Of a stretch of 6,544 nucleotides of DNA, positions 5,173 through 6,544 are shown piece after piece. The notes beneath the pieces are model-generated. The model was not told where the DNA came from, did no database searches, and worked only from the letters and a program-made list of their open reading frames with translations. Within the stretch, counting starts at the first letter, position 1. Each line of letters begins with the position of its first letter. The DNA is taken from the NCBI GenBank assembly GCA_004298915.1, contig SCTE01000542.1, positions 1 through 6,544 of the forward strand, written 5' to 3'. A program made the translations under genes and the position numbers. This stretch comes from Chloroflexota bacterium. Lineage in GTDB: Bacteria; Chloroflexota; Limnocylindria; Limnocylindrales; CSP1-4.

Positions 5173-6150
5173 ATGGATCCCCGCCTCGGGACCGCGGTCA
5201 TCGTGGTCGTCGGTGTCCCGGCTGTCCTGATCGGGTACATCTACCTCACCGAGATCGTCCTCCGGCTCGTTCCGGAGCGTCGAGCCGGCAACATCCGGCC
5301 CTGGCTGTGGCTCGCGCCGGCCCTCATGTTCGTCGGCGTGTTCCTGATCTACCCGACCATCGGGACCATCATCCGGAGCTTCCAGGACAAGGCGGGAACC
5401 GCCTTCGCCGGTCTCAGCAACTACGCCTGGTTCTTCGGCAATCCCGAAGCCCTCGTCTCGCTCCGCAACAACGTCCTGTGGGTCGTCCTGCTCACGCTGT
5501 TCACCGTGGGGCTCGGGATGTTGATCGCCCTCCTCGTGGACCGGGTCCGCTACGAATCGGTCGCGAAATCGGTGATCTTCGTTCCCCTCGCCATCAGCAT
5601 GGTCGCAGCCGGCGTGATCTGGAAGTTCATGTATGCCTACAAGTCGCCGGGCCTGCCCCAGGTCGCGACCGTCAACGGCGTCCTCCAGTTCTTTGGCATC
5701 GATTCGGTGCCCTGGATCACCGTCGATGCCGCGGCGATCAACACGATCGCCCTGATCGTCGTCATGACCTGGATGTGGACCGGCTTCGCGATGGTGATCA
5801 TCTCGGCGGCGCTCAAGGGCATCAGCGCCGAGCTGCTCGAGGCCGCCCGGGTGGACGGCGCGACCGAGCTCCAGGTCTTCAAGGGGATCGTCTTCCCCCT
5901 GCTCCTGCCGACCATCGCCGTCGTCTCGACCACGATCGTCATCACGGCCCTGAAGGCCTTCGACATCGTGTACGTCATGACGGGCGGCCAGTACGACACG
6001 AACGTGATCGCCCATCTCATGTACCAGGAGATGTTCAGCTTCGGCGACTTCGGGAGGGCGAGTGCGCTCGCGGTGATCCTGCTGATCGCGATCGTTCCGA
6101 TCATGTTCGTCAACATCAACCGGTTCCGTGCCCAGGAGGCGATCCGATGA
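5173..6150 (+). CDS. ABC sugar transporter permease, AglF/MalF type
   Basis: A 325-residue inner-membrane permease that, with the next protein, forms the channel of the importer. An extra N-terminal helix (about 7-29) precedes the core, followed by hydrophobic segments near 44-64, 100-122, 130-150, 188-212, 247-262 and 297-315, seven in all, which agrees with my memory of AglF proteins. The cytoplasmic EAA loop that docks on the ATPase is clear: E223-A-A-RVDG (G229), then FKGIVFPLLLP to 246. Other segments resembling AglF are SVIFVPLAISMVAAGVIWKF (133-152), TGFAMVIISAALKGI (203-217) and FDIVYVMTGGQYDTNVIA (263-280). The ATG at 5173 has GGAGG (5163-5167) five bases upstream. The gene ends in ATGA, sharing bases with the start of the second permease, so the two are translationally coupled. 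Confidence 0.94.
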   Translation: MDPRLGTAVIVVVGVPAVLIGYIYLTEIVLRLVPERRAGNIRPWLWLAPALMFVGVFLIYPTIGTIIRSFQDKAGTAFAGLSNYAWFFGNPEALVSLRNNVLWVVLLTLFTVGLGMLIALLVDRVRYESVAKSVIFVPLAISMVAAGVIWKFMYAYKSPGLPQVATVNGVLQFFGIDSVPWITVDAAAINTIALIVVMTWMWTGFAMVIISAALKGISAELLEAARVDGATELQVFKGIVFPLLLPTIAVVSTTIVITALKAFDIVYVMTGGQYDTNVIAHLMYQEMFSFGDFGRASALAVILLIAIVPIMFVNINRFRAQEAIR

Positions 6151-6544
6151 CCACGGCCGACCGCGCTCTCCCCCCGCCCGGCGCGCCGACTGGCACCTCC
6201 CCGCTGGCACGCCTCGTCGGGCGTGTCGGGCTGCATGCCGGGGTCATCGGGCTGATGATCCTGTGGCTGGTCCCAACGATCGGCCTGTTCGTCAACTCAC
6301 TCCGCTCGGCCGACGCGGTCGCGTCGTCGGGGTGGTGGAACGGGATCTTCCCACCCAACGACCTGAGCCTTGACAACTACGCCTCGGTGATCGGCCAGTC
6401 GGGCATCGTCGATGCCTTCATCAACAGCCTGTTCATCACGATTCCCGCCACGGTCATTCCGATCCTCGTTGCGGCGTTTGCCGCGTATGCCTTCTCGTGG
6501 ATGAACTTCCCGGGCCGGAACATCCTGTTCGTGGCCTTCGTGGG
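6147..6544 (+). CDS. ABC sugar transporter permease, AglG/MalG type (3' truncated by window)
   Basis: The first 132 residues of the second permease; the frame is open to the window edge. The start ATG overlaps the previous stop as ATGA and has a full AGGAGG site at 6134-6139, seven bases upstream. A Pro-rich cytoplasmic leader (1-20) is followed by the first membrane helix (about 31-51, ending VNSLRS, a usual MalG-family boundary). Next comes an extracytoplasmic stretch with WWNGIFPPNDLSLDNYASVI (63-82), then NSLFITIPATVIPILVAAFAAYAFSW (93-118), where the family's N-S/T and AAYAF motifs are plain, and FPGRN. This matches my memory of AglG. The EAA loop would lie beyond the edge. Paired with the preceding permease it completes the membrane part; the ATPase is not in the window and may follow or be supplied by a shared MsmX/AglK-type protein. 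Confidence 0.93.
   Translation, partial: MTTADRALPPPGAPTGTSPLARLVGRVGLHAGVIGLMILWLVPTIGLFVNSLRSADAVASSGWWNGIFPPNDLSLDNYASVIGQSGIVDAFINSLFITIPATVIPILVAAFAAYAFSWMNFPGRNILFVAFV

Noticed and set aside
4465..6210. 581-codon open frame on the minus strand across the binding-protein and permease genes
   Set aside because: Its product is extremely rich in Asp, Glu, Arg, His and Gly with no domain, as expected antisense to GC-rich genes; the plus-strand genes have clear family motifs and ribosome binding sites.

Overview
The window is high-GC bacterial DNA, apparently one genomic segment rather than a mobile element. GTG and TTG starts, tightly packed genes, a lipoprotein-type solute-binding protein and several small zinc-ribbon proteins suggest a Chloroflexota-like (less likely actinobacterial) soil or water organism. 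This is inferred from style and gene content; no marker gene is present. I saw no rRNA, tRNA, CRISPR array, insertion sequence or prophage gene.

Left part (1-2421). The first 137 bases hold the 3' end of a plus-strand gene ending in a four-cysteine zinc ribbon. It converges on a minus-strand block of four genes, read from right to left: an unrecognised 253-residue protein with a C-terminal zinc ribbon (2421-1660), an FmdB-family zinc-ribbon protein (1637-1335), a small excisionase/MerR-like helix-turn-helix protein (1332-1090) and a YihY/BrkB-family membrane protein (1087-221). Spacings are 22, 2 and 2 bases, so they probably form one operon. No common pathway is evident.

Middle (2422-2730). 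A 308-base divergent intergenic region separates this block from the sugar genes. It holds a good ribosome binding site for the minus-strand operon, a GC hairpin, a weak candidate promoter for the regulator, 13-base-spaced TTACT repeats that could be operators, and a nine-codon mini-ORF overlapping the TTG start of the regulator.

Right part (2731-6544). A carbohydrate uptake operon on the plus strand: a LacI-family repressor, a lipoprotein sugar-binding protein, and two MalF/MalG-type permeases, the second cut off by the window edge. Order and protein sequences resemble the aglR-aglE-aglF-aglG genes for alpha-glucoside (sucrose, maltose, trehalose) uptake in rhizobia. The repressor presumably senses the imported sugar or a derivative and controls its own transporter. 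A perfect 10-bp GC hairpin without a T-tract lies between the binding-protein and first permease genes, where it would favour excess binding protein. No ATPase or glycosidase is visible; they may lie downstream.

I found no clearly new system. The most useful points are the zinc-ribbon gene fragment at the left edge, the unrecognised 253-residue zinc-ribbon protein and its conserved-looking operon, and the candidate regulatory elements around the repressor.
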